Shown in pieces: positions 36,124 through 44,475 of a stretch of DNA of 64,000 bases (its first letter is position 1; the number at the start of each line of letters is the position of its first letter). The position numbers and the translations under genes are program-made. The stretch spans positions 1-64,000 of the forward strand of contig NZ_JAPMOU010000023.1 of NCBI RefSeq assembly GCF_028858535.1. Direction: 5' to 3'. Source of the stretch: Spartinivicinus poritis (lineage in GTDB: Bacteria; Pseudomonadota; Gammaproteobacteria; Pseudomonadales; Zooshikellaceae). The notes beneath the pieces are model-generated. The model saw nothing but the letters and a program-made list of their open reading frames with translations. It had not been told where the DNA came from and ran no database searches.

Positions 36124-36206
36124 TTTATAGCCTGGTTATTGTCATATTGATAAAGTATCTGTTGTAAAAAGGATAGCTTTTTTAGGAATAAAGTACTTGT
36201 TTTAAT

Positions 36207-36222
36207 GTTACGGATTAGTAAC
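36207..36222. promoter_or_regulatory. Operator-like palindrome GTTAC-N6-GTAAC, site 5
   Basis: GTTACGGATTAGTAAC, extended outward as AT...AT, lies 84 bases upstream of the LptA-like gene on the reverse strand. Confidence 0.6.
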
Positions 36223-36339
36223 ATTACAGCTAATGGGAAAATCAAAATATAAGGAGTTATACTTATTTGTAATCTAGATATTATTGGTATTTTACTTGAT
36301 ATAAGTATTTTTGCCACTATTTAGGTTGTATGTTGGGGT

Positions 36340-36355
36340 GTTACTGTTGTGTAAC
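36340..36355. promoter_or_regulatory. Operator-like palindrome GTTAC-N6-GTAAC, site 6
   Basis: GTTACTGTTGTGTAAC lies 66 bases upstream of the forward-strand lipoprotein gene at 36421, so the two divergent genes each have their own copy. Confidence 0.6.
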
Positions 36356-36420
36356 AATTGGTGTGAGTAAATACCGTAGTGGTCTTATTTATTGTTTCTA
36401 GAATGTGATATTAAATTAAT

Positions 36421-36930
36421 ATGGTTACCATTTTTAAAAGAAAGTTATGCTATTTTACTCTTGCGTGCTTGCTGAGTGGTTGTGCAACATCAGACTCAGC
36501 TATAAAACAGTTTGTTCGTGATTTTTATGACTCTACGTTACTGACTAGGGTAGGGATACTTTCCGGAGATGAAGTAAAGCCATATTTAAGTAAAGACTTA
36601 AGAAAACTTTTGGCTGATGCAAAGGCTCAACAGGAACAGTTTATTCAACAACAACCAAATCTTAAACCTGATCTAGTTGATACATTACTTTTTACGAGCA
36701 TGCCGCATGACTTAGCTTATAAAACCTTTATTGAAGAAGTCACTGAAGTAAATAATATGTATAAAGTAACTGTAAGCTTTTATGCGGTACAAGAAGATTA
36801 TAAATGTACTGATAAGCTGTTTATAATTACCGGTGAGTCAGTTTTTCAGGTTGCGGACATTGAATTAGGTTGTTATAGCTCTAAAAGGCTAACAGCGCTT
36901 CTATTGGATGCTATTGGGAATAATCAATAA
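36421..36930 (+). CDS. Small lipoprotein, unknown function
   Basis: The 169-residue protein has a basic start, hydrophobic core and lipobox LLSGC (Cys21), so it should be lipid-anchored. The body (AIKQFVRDFYDSTLL...DEVKPYLSKDLRKLLADAK...NNMYKVTVSFY) resembles DUF3828-type periplasmic proteins, but that is uncertain. Two further cysteines (YKCTDK, LGCYSS) could pair. It is divergently arranged with the LptA-like gene over two operator palindromes. Confidence 0.65.
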   Translation: MVTIFKRKLCYFTLACLLSGCATSDSAIKQFVRDFYDSTLLTRVGILSGDEVKPYLSKDLRKLLADAKAQQEQFIQQQPNLKPDLVDTLLFTSMPHDLAYKTFIEEVTEVNNMYKVTVSFYAVQEDYKCTDKLFIITGESVFQVADIELGCYSSKRLTALLLDAIGNNQ

Positions 36931-36976
36931 TTATTTTTAAATTAAAATGAAAAACTCAGTTTATAATTGAGGGAGG

Positions 36977-39151
36977 TTAATAGCTTATTTTAAACGTCAG
37001 GTTTATCATTCTGCCAGGTGCCTTTATGACTCTTCTATCCAGATTAGATGACTGTGAAAATACAGTAAAGTAGTCTTTATTAAATAAGTTGTGTATAGCT
37101 AAAGTAATACTTGCATTGTTAAGCTGATACCTTCCTAGCAGGTCAAATGTAGTAAATGACTGCACTTTGCCTTTAAACTGTTCGCCATTGCCAATATCAT
37201 CTGGAAAACGGTTGCGCTCACCGGAGTATAAGGCTTGGAGTCTAATTAACGTGTTTTTTACTGGTTTATATTCCACATAAGCTGTTGCCTTTAGCGGTGG
37301 AATTCGTTGGCCTGATAAATACTCTGTTCCAGTATCTGTATCTCGTTCACCTTCTAGCCAGGAAAAAGTACCTCCTGCAACCCAGTACTTGTTATAGAGG
37401 TACTGAGTAGTTAGCTCAAGTCCTTCGATACTTTCAGGTGTTTGTTCTGGAGTTAGCAGGTCTGTGCCTGGTACAGCAGTGAGTTGCAGCCCTAAATCAG
37501 ATGTGCTTCGGTATGCGGTAAATGAAAATCTGAAATTATCTTGTTTAATACGAATGCCTATTTCGGTACTACGATTATCAATGGCCTCTATATCTATACT
37601 ATCAAATTCGATTGTATTACTTGCGTTGCGTAATACCCTTCCAATTTCAGGTACATCATAGCCTTCAGATACTCCTGCAAATATTTCTGTATAATCAGTC
37701 AGCTTATAAACTAGACCAATATTAAACGAGGTTTTCTGGAAAGTGACTTCACCACCATTAATATGACCGCCAAAAACGGTATTAAAGTCATCTACCTGAA
37801 TTTGAGTGTGCTCATCACGCAGGCCTGCTTTTGTACTGAGTCTTTTTGTGATATTGCTTTGAAATTGTACAAAGGGTGCATGTTGAGTCATAGTCATAAA
37901 GGGCGTCCATGTATCTCCCCCTATAGAGCCAGATAATAGTGTTTGTCCAGTTTTATCTCTTAATACATCAATCCCCCAATCAAGAGCTGTCCTTTGATTA
38001 TCAAATAACGCTTCTAGTGGAGTATTAAAGTCAAATCGTAAACCGTACTTTTTGGAAGTGATGGTTGATTGCCCAACCATATCACTACTACGAACCAATG
38101 GTGAGTCTTCTATAAATGCTCCAAAAATATTGTCATAATCTTGATAATAGGTTTGAGCATGAAAAGTGCTCCCAAAAATAGCTTGGTGCTTATAGATCAG
38201 ACTGAGGATGAGATTTTTGCTTCCTGGGTCTTCAGTATTACTTTTGGCCGGTGTGCGTACAGCAGTGGCTTTGGTTCTGGAAATGACATCACCGCCAACT
38301 GTCTCGTAAATGTCCTCCATGGCGTGTTCATAGTATAAAGCACTGAACGCGACGCGTTGTTGTTGCCAGTCATAGGCAAGTTTACTATAAAGGTTCATGT
38401 TTTTGGATTCTGGTAATCCTATGGAGGAATTGCCGGCGGTCTTAGAAGGAATTCTGTCTCCTTCAGCATCAAAGAACCCATCAACTTGTTCATAAAAGGC
38501 AGATGCGAAAAAGCTTAGGTTATTAGCTGTTCCTTTTAATGATTGCACTAAACTTGTACTACCACTGTCTTCGATATGGGTTAAAGCAGCACTTTTAGAT
38601 AATTCGGAGCTTAATACTGTAGCACTACCAGGCGCAGTATCTTTGGTAATGTAGTTAATAGTACCGCCAGAGCTTCCTACACCATATAGCGAATTAGCTC
38701 CATGCATGACTTTGATGGATTGCAGAACAGAAGCATCTAAAGAACGTAAAGCTTGATCGCCAGTACGTAAAGGTGTATCAATCGGAACCCCATTAATCAG
38801 TATTGCCATTTTTCTACCACGTATAGTAGTAGAGCGGTTGAAGGCTGTCATGGTTGAAGGAGGTAAGCTCGGTACATAGTTGCTTAAAATAAAGCCGAGG
38901 TCATTAAATATAGCGCGCTGTGTATCAATTGACTCTTGGTTAATGATGGTGACTGTGCTAGGAATTGCACTATTTGATTCAGGTAAACGGGAATGTACCT
39001 TAGTGGTCAGTAGCTCTTCCAGGCTTAACTCAAATAAGTCATCTGCAGGGTTTACTCCTTGTTCAGCGGTTGCGGTAGAAATAACTATGGAATAGAGAAT
39101 ACTATAAATAAAAATCGGTGCTGGCTTGATTTGCTTGAGACTGAACCACAT
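36977..39151 (-). CDS. TonB-dependent outer-membrane receptor, probable metallophore receptor
   Basis: The 724-residue protein has a signal peptide (about 1-29). A plug domain follows (TTKVHSRLPESNSAIPSTVTIINQESI...RSTTIRGRKMAILINGVPID...ALRSLDASVLQSIKVMHGANSLYGVGSSGGTINYITK), then a 22-strand barrel ending in the aromatic-rich TFKISY. The motif NLFNKDYFT near the end is typical. Such receptors import metal chelates with TonB energy. It is about 1.5 kb from the opine-metallophore operon and divergent to it, like CntO in the pseudopaline system. I see no Zur box in its own leader, so the link is by position and family only. Confidence 0.9.
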   Translation of the reverse strand: MWFSLKQIKPAPIFIYSILYSIVISTATAEQGVNPADDLFELSLEELLTTKVHSRLPESNSAIPSTVTIINQESIDTQRAIFNDLGFILSNYVPSLPPSTMTAFNRSTTIRGRKMAILINGVPIDTPLRTGDQALRSLDASVLQSIKVMHGANSLYGVGSSGGTINYITKDTAPGSATVLSSELSKSAALTHIEDSGSTSLVQSLKGTANNLSFFASAFYEQVDGFFDAEGDRIPSKTAGNSSIGLPESKNMNLYSKLAYDWQQQRVAFSALYYEHAMEDIYETVGGDVISRTKATAVRTPAKSNTEDPGSKNLILSLIYKHQAIFGSTFHAQTYYQDYDNIFGAFIEDSPLVRSSDMVGQSTITSKKYGLRFDFNTPLEALFDNQRTALDWGIDVLRDKTGQTLLSGSIGGDTWTPFMTMTQHAPFVQFQSNITKRLSTKAGLRDEHTQIQVDDFNTVFGGHINGGEVTFQKTSFNIGLVYKLTDYTEIFAGVSEGYDVPEIGRVLRNASNTIEFDSIDIEAIDNRSTEIGIRIKQDNFRFSFTAYRSTSDLGLQLTAVPGTDLLTPEQTPESIEGLELTTQYLYNKYWVAGGTFSWLEGERDTDTGTEYLSGQRIPPLKATAYVEYKPVKNTLIRLQALYSGERNRFPDDIGNGEQFKGKVQSFTTFDLLGRYQLNNASITLAIHNLFNKDYFTVFSQSSNLDRRVIKAPGRMINLTFKISY

Positions 39152-39608
39152 AAGCGAATAAAAAACAGTTCATATTAATATCTACACTATAGTTACTATC
39201 AATTTTTATTCTAGTGGTGTGTTTATCTTGTTTATATAGTGGGTATTTAATAGTCTAGTTAGGCTCGTGTGCTAATTTATGTCTTTAGGGAATAACTTGT
39301 ACTTTTAATATACCCAATACGAATAGTTTTTAGGTGCGGCCATCAAGTGACGAGTCCCCATGAGCCTATAATAATAGGTGATTGGGGCGAGGAATGAAGA
39401 CAGTTAAATGCTCCACGGCAATTGCTCCTGCATTGCTCTAATTAGTGGTATCCATACCACCATGCATAAACTGCATTCCCATCCTCCATGGTGGTCATAA
39501 CAAAATCTAGAAGTCATTCGTGAAGGGTATAATGCTAATGAGTATTAAGTGATACCCCTAAAGGGAAAGTGGGTAGCTCTATTAATATCTATCAAATAGC
39601 TGCTGGTA
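39152..39608. other. Intergenic region dominated by a MITE-like element
   Basis: This region between the divergent receptor gene and the solute-binding-protein gene contains the 39308-39534 repeat. The 150 bases next to the receptor start should contain its promoter; no operator recognised. Confidence 0.5.
39308..39534. repeat. MITE-like element, TATACCC family, long copy
   Basis: The left end TATACCCAATACGAATAGTT and the right end AGTCATTCGTGAAGGGTATA are inverted copies. The interior holds CATGAGCCTATAATAATAGG and a second internal palindrome around ACCACCATGCA...CCATGGTGGTC. No ORF. Related copies lie at 35187, 59251 and, degenerate, 18705. Confidence 0.75.
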
Positions 39609-40376
39609 TTATTTTGACTCTCTTATGCTAGCTATTTCATCCCATATTTTGTGTGCGAGCGCTTTATTTTCTCTATAGAATTTGTGAGAAAACAGTAAAT
39701 AATAATTTTTGCTTTGAACTGGTGGTGTGATCATACGAATATCTTGAAATTCATTTGGGTATGTATGTAGCTGGCTCTGAATGTTTGCTTCTAAGTCAAC
39801 AATTGCATGAATTCGCTTTCGTTTTAACATGCGTAAGCTGACTAATGAGCCATTAGTTTCTATGATGTTTTTTATTCCTCTATTTTCTAAATCACTTATT
39901 ATTGAATAGCCTCTTGTTACACCAATATACTTATTTAATAAGTCTTCAACTGACTTAATAGCTGATGCTTGAGTGGTGAAAATAGAGTAACTTTGAGTAC
40001 TGTTTCTTTTGGATGTATCTATTTCTCCATCGGTCATTGGATAAACGCCAACTTTCATTCGCTCTTTTTTGAAGCTAGCATCGATTGTCCCGTCCATAAT
40101 GTTTTGTTGAACTGAGTACAAGCACCGCTTCCAGGGCATTTTTTCAAACTGGAAATTGATTTTAAGTTGGTAGCCAACTGCTTGAATCATCTCAATGGTT
40201 ATACCTGGGTTATCAGCCAGGTGATCACCCATATTAAAAGGTGGATTGGGTTCTATATTATAAGTCAGATGAATTGTTGTGGATGATGCTTGTATAACCA
40301 GTGCATTTGATAGTGCAGCTATTATAAATAGTATTATAAACATTGGGTGGTTAGCTGCTTTCAGTGTATATCTCAT
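39609..40376 (-). CDS. Orphan periplasmic substrate-binding protein (SBP family 3)
   Basis: The 255-residue product has an export signal (about 1-30, FIILFIIAALSNALVIQA). Family-3 features follow: YNIEPNPPFNMGDHLADNPGITIEMIQAVGYQLKINFQFEKMPWKRCLYSVQQNIMDGTIDASF. The W-K-R-C segment is shared with its paralogues. It lies between the metal receptor and the metallophore operon, but I see nothing that ties it to metal binding; the fold suits amino acids or small organic ligands. Confidence 0.78.
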   Translation of the reverse strand: MRYTLKAANHPMFIILFIIAALSNALVIQASSTTIHLTYNIEPNPPFNMGDHLADNPGITIEMIQAVGYQLKINFQFEKMPWKRCLYSVQQNIMDGTIDASFKKERMKVGVYPMTDGEIDTSKRNSTQSYSIFTTQASAIKSVEDLLNKYIGVTRGYSIISDLENRGIKNIIETNGSLVSLRMLKRKRIHAIVDLEANIQSQLHTYPNEFQDIRMITPPVQSKNYYLLFSHKFYRENKALAHKIWDEIASIRESK

Positions 40377-40600
40377 CTTGGTGTCACTGTTGGCTTGCTT
40401 GGAAAGGCAACCAGCTTTACACTTCGCAAGCCGTCTTGTTCAAGACTCCGTCAGCTTGCGCAGAGGCCATAAACAATTATTAGAGGCGCCCTAAGAACTG
40501 CCTCGCTTAAGACCAAGCATAGCAACGCCCAGTTATCTTTCGCCATGAGCTTCAACCTACCGCCTGGCTGTAGAGTCTATCATGTAGACTCGGTATTGTT
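40377..40600. other. GC-richer hairpin-rich segment, possible mobile-element end
   Basis: GGCTTGC (40392-40398) pairs with GCAAGCC (40426-40432). GTCTTG-TT-CAAGAC (40433-40446) and GAGTCTA-TCATG-TAGACTC (40573-40591) are further hairpins. The G+C is above the flanks and there is no ORF. It may be the remnant of an insertion-sequence end, for example IS200/IS605 type; that is a guess. Confidence 0.35.
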
Positions 40601-40657
40601 GGTTTGTGTAATAAGTATAGAACAATGATTTTTGATGGAGTTCTATTTACTGTAGTA

Positions 40658-40681
40658 AATGTTATGTTATAACATAACATT
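40658..40681. promoter_or_regulatory. Probable Zur box of the metallophore operon
   Basis: This is a perfect 24-base palindrome centred on TGTTATAACA (half-site AATGTTATGTTA). It fits the known proteobacterial Zur consensus, with a GTTATA/TATAAC centre and ATGTTA.../...TAACAT arms. A -10-like TATAAC lies inside it at 40668-40673, and the first start codon is 20-44 bases downstream. Zur binding here would shut off the operon when zinc is plentiful. Confidence 0.8.
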
Positions 40682-40700
40682 AATGTGATTTATATGAAAT

Positions 40701-41834
40701 ATGGCTTATATGAAGAGTATCCTTATGAAATGGCTAGTGAAGCAGCTAATGTTTTCTATTGTGCTGGTTGGAGTATCCGCTCAGGCTTTATGGGCAGATA
40801 TTCATTTTAAAGATGTGATAGGGCGAAATATCACGCTTAAAAAGCCAGCAGAGCGCATATTTTTGGGCTTTTATTTTGAAGATTTTTTAGCCATAACGGG
40901 GCCAAACGCTTATGAAAAAGTTGTGATGTTTCCTCGGGCTTCCTGGCGTGATTATCGACGGTCTCAGTGGGAAACTTACAGCAAAATTATTCCTCAGCTA
41001 ACCACAATTCTAGACTCAGGCTCGATTTATACCGGTACCTTTGACTTTGAAAAGCTGTTGGCAACAAAGCCTGATGTGGCACTTATTGCAGCATGGCAAT
41101 ATAAATCTTTAGGGGAAAAAGTGGCGCTTTTGGAAAAGTCAGGAATTAATGTGGTTGTTGTTGATTTTAATGCGCAAACACTCGCTAAACATGTGGCTAG
41201 CACTCTGGTTATAGGCAAAGTGATGGGAACAGAAGGCCGTGCTGAAGCAATTGCAAAAGAATATCAGCAAACGGTTGAAGATACTCAAGCAAGGGTAGCT
41301 AAGTATTTAGCTTCACACCCTTCACGTCGGGTGTATGTGGAAATGGGTACAACGGGTCCAAAGGAGTATGGTAAAAGTTACTCAACAACCATGTGGGGAA
41401 ATATGCTTAAAATTGCCGGAGCTGATAATATTGCCACGGGTAAATTTGAAGGTTCTGCTCATCTGGCACCAGAGTATATATTAAGTCAAAACCCTGAGGT
41501 GATTTTTATTTCAGGTGCCCATTGGTCTAAATATAATGATAGTGCTTTACTAGGCTTTGGTATCACTGAAGCACAAGCGCAAGCTCGCTATAAGCCTTAT
41601 TTAAGTCGTGCAGGATGGCATCATCTGGCAGCGGTAAAAAATGGTGATGTGTATGGTATTTATCACGCTGGCACAAGAACCATTTATGATCATGTTTTTA
41701 TTCAATACCTGGCAAAGTCTATTTATCCTGAAGCATTTAAAGATATTGATCCTATAAAAAACCATCAAAAATTTTTTGAAAACTATATGCCACAACAGTT
41801 GAATGGTTCATTTATGATAAAAGTGGCAGATTAG
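40701..41834 (+). CDS. Metallophore/metal ABC transporter substrate-binding protein (FecB/Peripla_BP_2 type)
   Basis: The 377-residue protein has an export signal (MKWLVKQLMFSIVLVGVSAQ, cleavage after ALWA). The Peripla_BP_2 pattern follows: VIGRNITLKKPAERIFLG, ATKPDVALIAAW and LLEKSGINVVVVD, then LAPEYILSQNPEVIFISG and WHHLAAVKNGDVYGI. This class binds chelated metals for FecCD/BtuC-type importers. The frame opens at 40701, with further ATGs at 40710 and 40725; the last has AAGAG upstream and starts MKWLV, so it may be the true start. It is the first gene of the Zur-box operon and only two bases upstream of the permease gene. Confidence 0.9.
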   Translation: MAYMKSILMKWLVKQLMFSIVLVGVSAQALWADIHFKDVIGRNITLKKPAERIFLGFYFEDFLAITGPNAYEKVVMFPRASWRDYRRSQWETYSKIIPQLTTILDSGSIYTGTFDFEKLLATKPDVALIAAWQYKSLGEKVALLEKSGINVVVVDFNAQTLAKHVASTLVIGKVMGTEGRAEAIAKEYQQTVEDTQARVAKYLASHPSRRVYVEMGTTGPKEYGKSYSTTMWGNMLKIAGADNIATGKFEGSAHLAPEYILSQNPEVIFISGAHWSKYNDSALLGFGITEAQAQARYKPYLSRAGWHHLAAVKNGDVYGIYHAGTRTIYDHVFIQYLAKSIYPEAFKDIDPIKNHQKFFENYMPQQLNGSFMIKVAD

Positions 41835-41836
41835 CC

Positions 41837-42913
41837 ATGAGTGAAGCCATAAAAGGTAAGCTATTAATAATGCAGGAAGAGCCTGTTATTAATGGACTTT
41901 ACCAACAACTTAATAAAAAACGGATGTGGCGCTTAGTTATAATATGTCTATTTTTAACAGCGAGTTTAGGGTTAGATGTCAGCATTGGCTCATCTTGGAT
42001 GAACTTATTTGAGATATTTAATGCACTTATTTCAGGGCCAGGTAGTAATAGTGTCAATACTACCATTGTCTGGCAACTGAGATTACCATTAACGTTAACC
42101 TGTATGATGGTTGGGGCCTGTTTAGGGTTGGCGGGTGGCTTAATGCAAACGTTGCTTGCAAACCCACTGGCTAGCCCATATACCCTTGGAGTCTCTGCAG
42201 CAGCTGGATTTGGTGCAGCAGTTGCTATTTTATCTGGTGTCACAATATTGGGTAATACATGGCTAGGGGTACCCATTGCTGCTTTTATTGCAGCCGGTTT
42301 ATCTAGCTTGGCTATTTATTTTATCGGTAAAAGACAAAATATGGATGCAAAAGTACTGGTTTTAGCCGGTATAGTGATACTCTTTTTCTTTCAGGCCCTG
42401 TTATCACTCGCTCAATATTTAGCTTCACCTGAAGTATTACAGCAAATTGTGTTCTGGCTTTTTGGTAGTTTGCTAAAAGCCAATTGGGTTTCAGTTGGCG
42501 TTGCAGGTATTATCTTGCTGATCAGTATAATTTGGATATATCCCAAAGTATGGGTATTGACAGCTTTATCCAGTGGCGATGAGCAAGCTCAAGCCTTAGG
42601 CATAAATACCAGCAAGATAAGGCTGCAAGTATTTTTGCTGTGTTCCCTATTAACGACAGGTGCCGTTTCTTTTGTCGGTACGATAGGCTTTATTGGTCTT
42701 GTTGCTCCTCACTTATCGCGTATGTTGGTTGGAGAGGATCAACGTTTTTATTTGCCTGCGGCGACATTGATAGGTGCGTTACTATTAACTTCTGCCTCGT
42801 TGGTTTCAAAGGTGATTATTCCTGGTGCAATTATCCCAATTGGTATTATTACATCGTTAGTGGGGGTCCCTTTTCTTCTGTATTTACTGGTCAGCAGGCG
42901 ATTTAATCAATGA
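41837..42913 (+). CDS. FecCD-family ABC permease for the metallophore
   Basis: The 358-residue protein has about ten membrane helices. FecCD/BtuC signatures are LRLPLTLTCMMVGACLGLAGGLMQTLLANPLASPYTLGVSAAAGFGAA, the coupling region SSGDEQAQALGINTSKIR, and AVSFVGTIGFIGLVAPHLSRMLVGEDQR. A single gene suggests a homodimeric permease. It overlaps the ATPase gene by four bases (ATGA), showing a coupled operon. Known opine-metallophore importers (staphylopine CntABCDF) are of the Opp/Nik type instead. Confidence 0.93.
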   Translation: MSEAIKGKLLIMQEEPVINGLYQQLNKKRMWRLVIICLFLTASLGLDVSIGSSWMNLFEIFNALISGPGSNSVNTTIVWQLRLPLTLTCMMVGACLGLAGGLMQTLLANPLASPYTLGVSAAAGFGAAVAILSGVTILGNTWLGVPIAAFIAAGLSSLAIYFIGKRQNMDAKVLVLAGIVILFFFQALLSLAQYLASPEVLQQIVFWLFGSLLKANWVSVGVAGIILLISIIWIYPKVWVLTALSSGDEQAQALGINTSKIRLQVFLLCSLLTTGAVSFVGTIGFIGLVAPHLSRMLVGEDQRFYLPAATLIGALLLTSASLVSKVIIPGAIIPIGIITSLVGVPFLLYLLVSRRFNQ

Positions 42914-43680
42914 GAAGCTTATGTCTTGAAGAACTTTGTGTTTCGTTGAGTGGTAAATCTATTCTTAAAGAAATTAATACTCAATTTACAGGTGGAGATT
43001 TTACCTCAATTCTTGGTCCAAATGGGTCAGGGAAAACGACATTACTTAAAGCCATTATGGGAATGGTAAGATCTCAAGGGAGAATTAGTTGTTTTGAAAA
43101 TACAACACCCGTTGCTCGCCTTGAGTCGTCTTATTTATGCCAGTTTATTCATTCCAACTGTCAGCTGACAGTCATAGAAATGGTATTACTTGGTTTTGTT
43201 AAGCAATTGTCGTGGCAGGTAACCCCAGAGCAAGAGAGCCAAGCAGAGCAAATTTTATCAGAATTTAATTTATTGAAAATCGCAACTCGCCGATTTAATA
43301 CATTAAGTGGCGGGCAGCAACAGCTGGTAGCAATGGCTCAAGCGCTGGTATCTAAGCCAAGCATGTTATTACTTGATGAGCCTATTAGTGCACTTGATAT
43401 TCGTCATCAAATTCAAGTACTAGAAATTGCTAAAGACTACACAAAAAATACAAAGACCATAACAATAACGGTATTGCATGATTTATCGCTAGCTGCCCGC
43501 TATAGCGACAAGTTTGTTTTATTAAATGACGGGCATGTTGTAGAAGCAGGTAGCCCAGCTAAGGTATTACAACCCGAATTACTAGAGCAAGTTTATCAAG
43601 TGAAAGTAGAGGTTGGGTATTGTAGTAATGGTTATTTACATATTACGCCTACTATACCTACTGATATAAATGTAAATTAA
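42910..43680 (+). CDS. ABC transporter ATPase (FecE type) of the metallophore importer
   Basis: The 256-residue ATPase has Walker A GPNGSGKT (36-43), signature LSGGQ (132-136), Walker B SMLLLDEP (151-158), D-loop SALD and the H-loop in TVLHDLSLAARYSD. It powers import by the FecCD-type permease encoded just upstream, with which it overlaps by four bases. The C-terminal GSPAKVLQPELLEQVYQVKVEVG is characteristic of siderophore/heme/B12 ATPases. It is followed after 13 bases by the nicotianamine-synthase-like gene. Confidence 0.94.
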   Translation: MRSLCLEELCVSLSGKSILKEINTQFTGGDFTSILGPNGSGKTTLLKAIMGMVRSQGRISCFENTTPVARLESSYLCQFIHSNCQLTVIEMVLLGFVKQLSWQVTPEQESQAEQILSEFNLLKIATRRFNTLSGGQQQLVAMAQALVSKPSMLLLDEPISALDIRHQIQVLEIAKDYTKNTKTITITVLHDLSLAARYSDKFVLLNDGHVVEAGSPAKVLQPELLEQVYQVKVEVGYCSNGYLHITPTIPTDINVN

Positions 43681-43693
43681 AATTAGATTAACC

Positions 43694-44473
43694 ATGACAA
43701 ACGATAAATATCGACTGCTACTTGATTTAGCATCCTATGACTCGCAGTTAGCGGCTTTATCTTATTACTGTTTAAAAAGCTGTGATTGTTTTACTTTGTT
43801 ACAAGAAAAATTAGACGAATTATGTGGTTTTATTACCAGTGAAGCTAATCAATCAATTTGGAAAAAACACGAACTGTGTGGTGAATTAGATAGACAACTT
43901 AAACAGTTAAGAGAAACTGCTATACATGCACTCTGCTCCCTTGAGCGACATCAGTCAAAATGTGCAAAAGCACACCAGTTAAATATCACGCCATATTTAC
44001 AACAGTTAAGTGATAGTATTCAATGGGAGCTGAAATTAGCAAAAGTAGGAAGCACCTCAAGAGTACTATTTATCGGCTCTGGTTCTTATCCACTTTCAGC
44101 TTTTACAATTTCTCAAGCAACGGGTGCTACTGTACAAGGGCTAGATATTGACAAAGAAGCTGTTAAGCTGGCTTCAGACCTACAGCAGGAAATGTGTAAA
44201 ACCAATTTTGTTTATGGTGATTTAGCTATTGTATTTCAAGCATTTAGGCCAACACATATTATAATTGCCTCTTTAGTTGAGCATAAATGGGAGGTGCTTG
44301 CCCAGTTACGTCCTTTGTTATCACTTTCACAAAAAATTTTAGTTCGCTTTGGCAACGGGCTTAAATCTGCATTTAACTATCCATTTAACCCAGAACTATC
44401 AATTGGTTGGAAGCGCACTCCCATTTTACAACTTTCTGGTGTTTATGACGCAATATTAATGGAGAAAGAATAA
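43694..44473 (+). CDS. cntL: Nicotianamine-synthase-like enzyme (CntL type)
   Basis: The 259-residue protein has a helical N-terminal half and a SAM-binding Rossmann half: VLFIGSGSYPLSAF (124-137), GATVQGLDIDKEAVKLA (145-161, acidic Asp151/Asp153) and RFGNGLKSAFNYPF (218-231). These are the features of bacterial CntL enzymes, which move an aminobutyrate group from S-adenosylmethionine to histidine. No histidine racemase (CntK) is in the operon, so L-histidine is the expected substrate, as known for the P. aeruginosa enzyme. It lies two bases before the opine dehydrogenase gene. Confidence 0.85.
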   Translation: MTNDKYRLLLDLASYDSQLAALSYYCLKSCDCFTLLQEKLDELCGFITSEANQSIWKKHELCGELDRQLKQLRETAIHALCSLERHQSKCAKAHQLNITPYLQQLSDSIQWELKLAKVGSTSRVLFIGSGSYPLSAFTISQATGATVQGLDIDKEAVKLASDLQQEMCKTNFVYGDLAIVFQAFRPTHIIIASLVEHKWEVLAQLRPLLSLSQKILVRFGNGLKSAFNYPFNPELSIGWKRTPILQLSGVYDAILMEKE

Positions 44474-44475
44474 GT

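Noticed and set aside
36120-36317. Reverse-strand ORF of 65 codons overlapping the LptA-like gene start by ATGA, with a hydrophobic stretch
   Set aside because: It starts with GTG without a ribosome-binding site and contains an operator palindrome inside; it is more likely the promoter region of the downstream gene.
40658-40681. Interpreting the palindrome before the operon as a Fur box
   Set aside because: Fur boxes follow GATAATGATAATCATTATC, as seen at 55241; this site lacks that pattern and has the TGTTATAACA centre of Zur sites.
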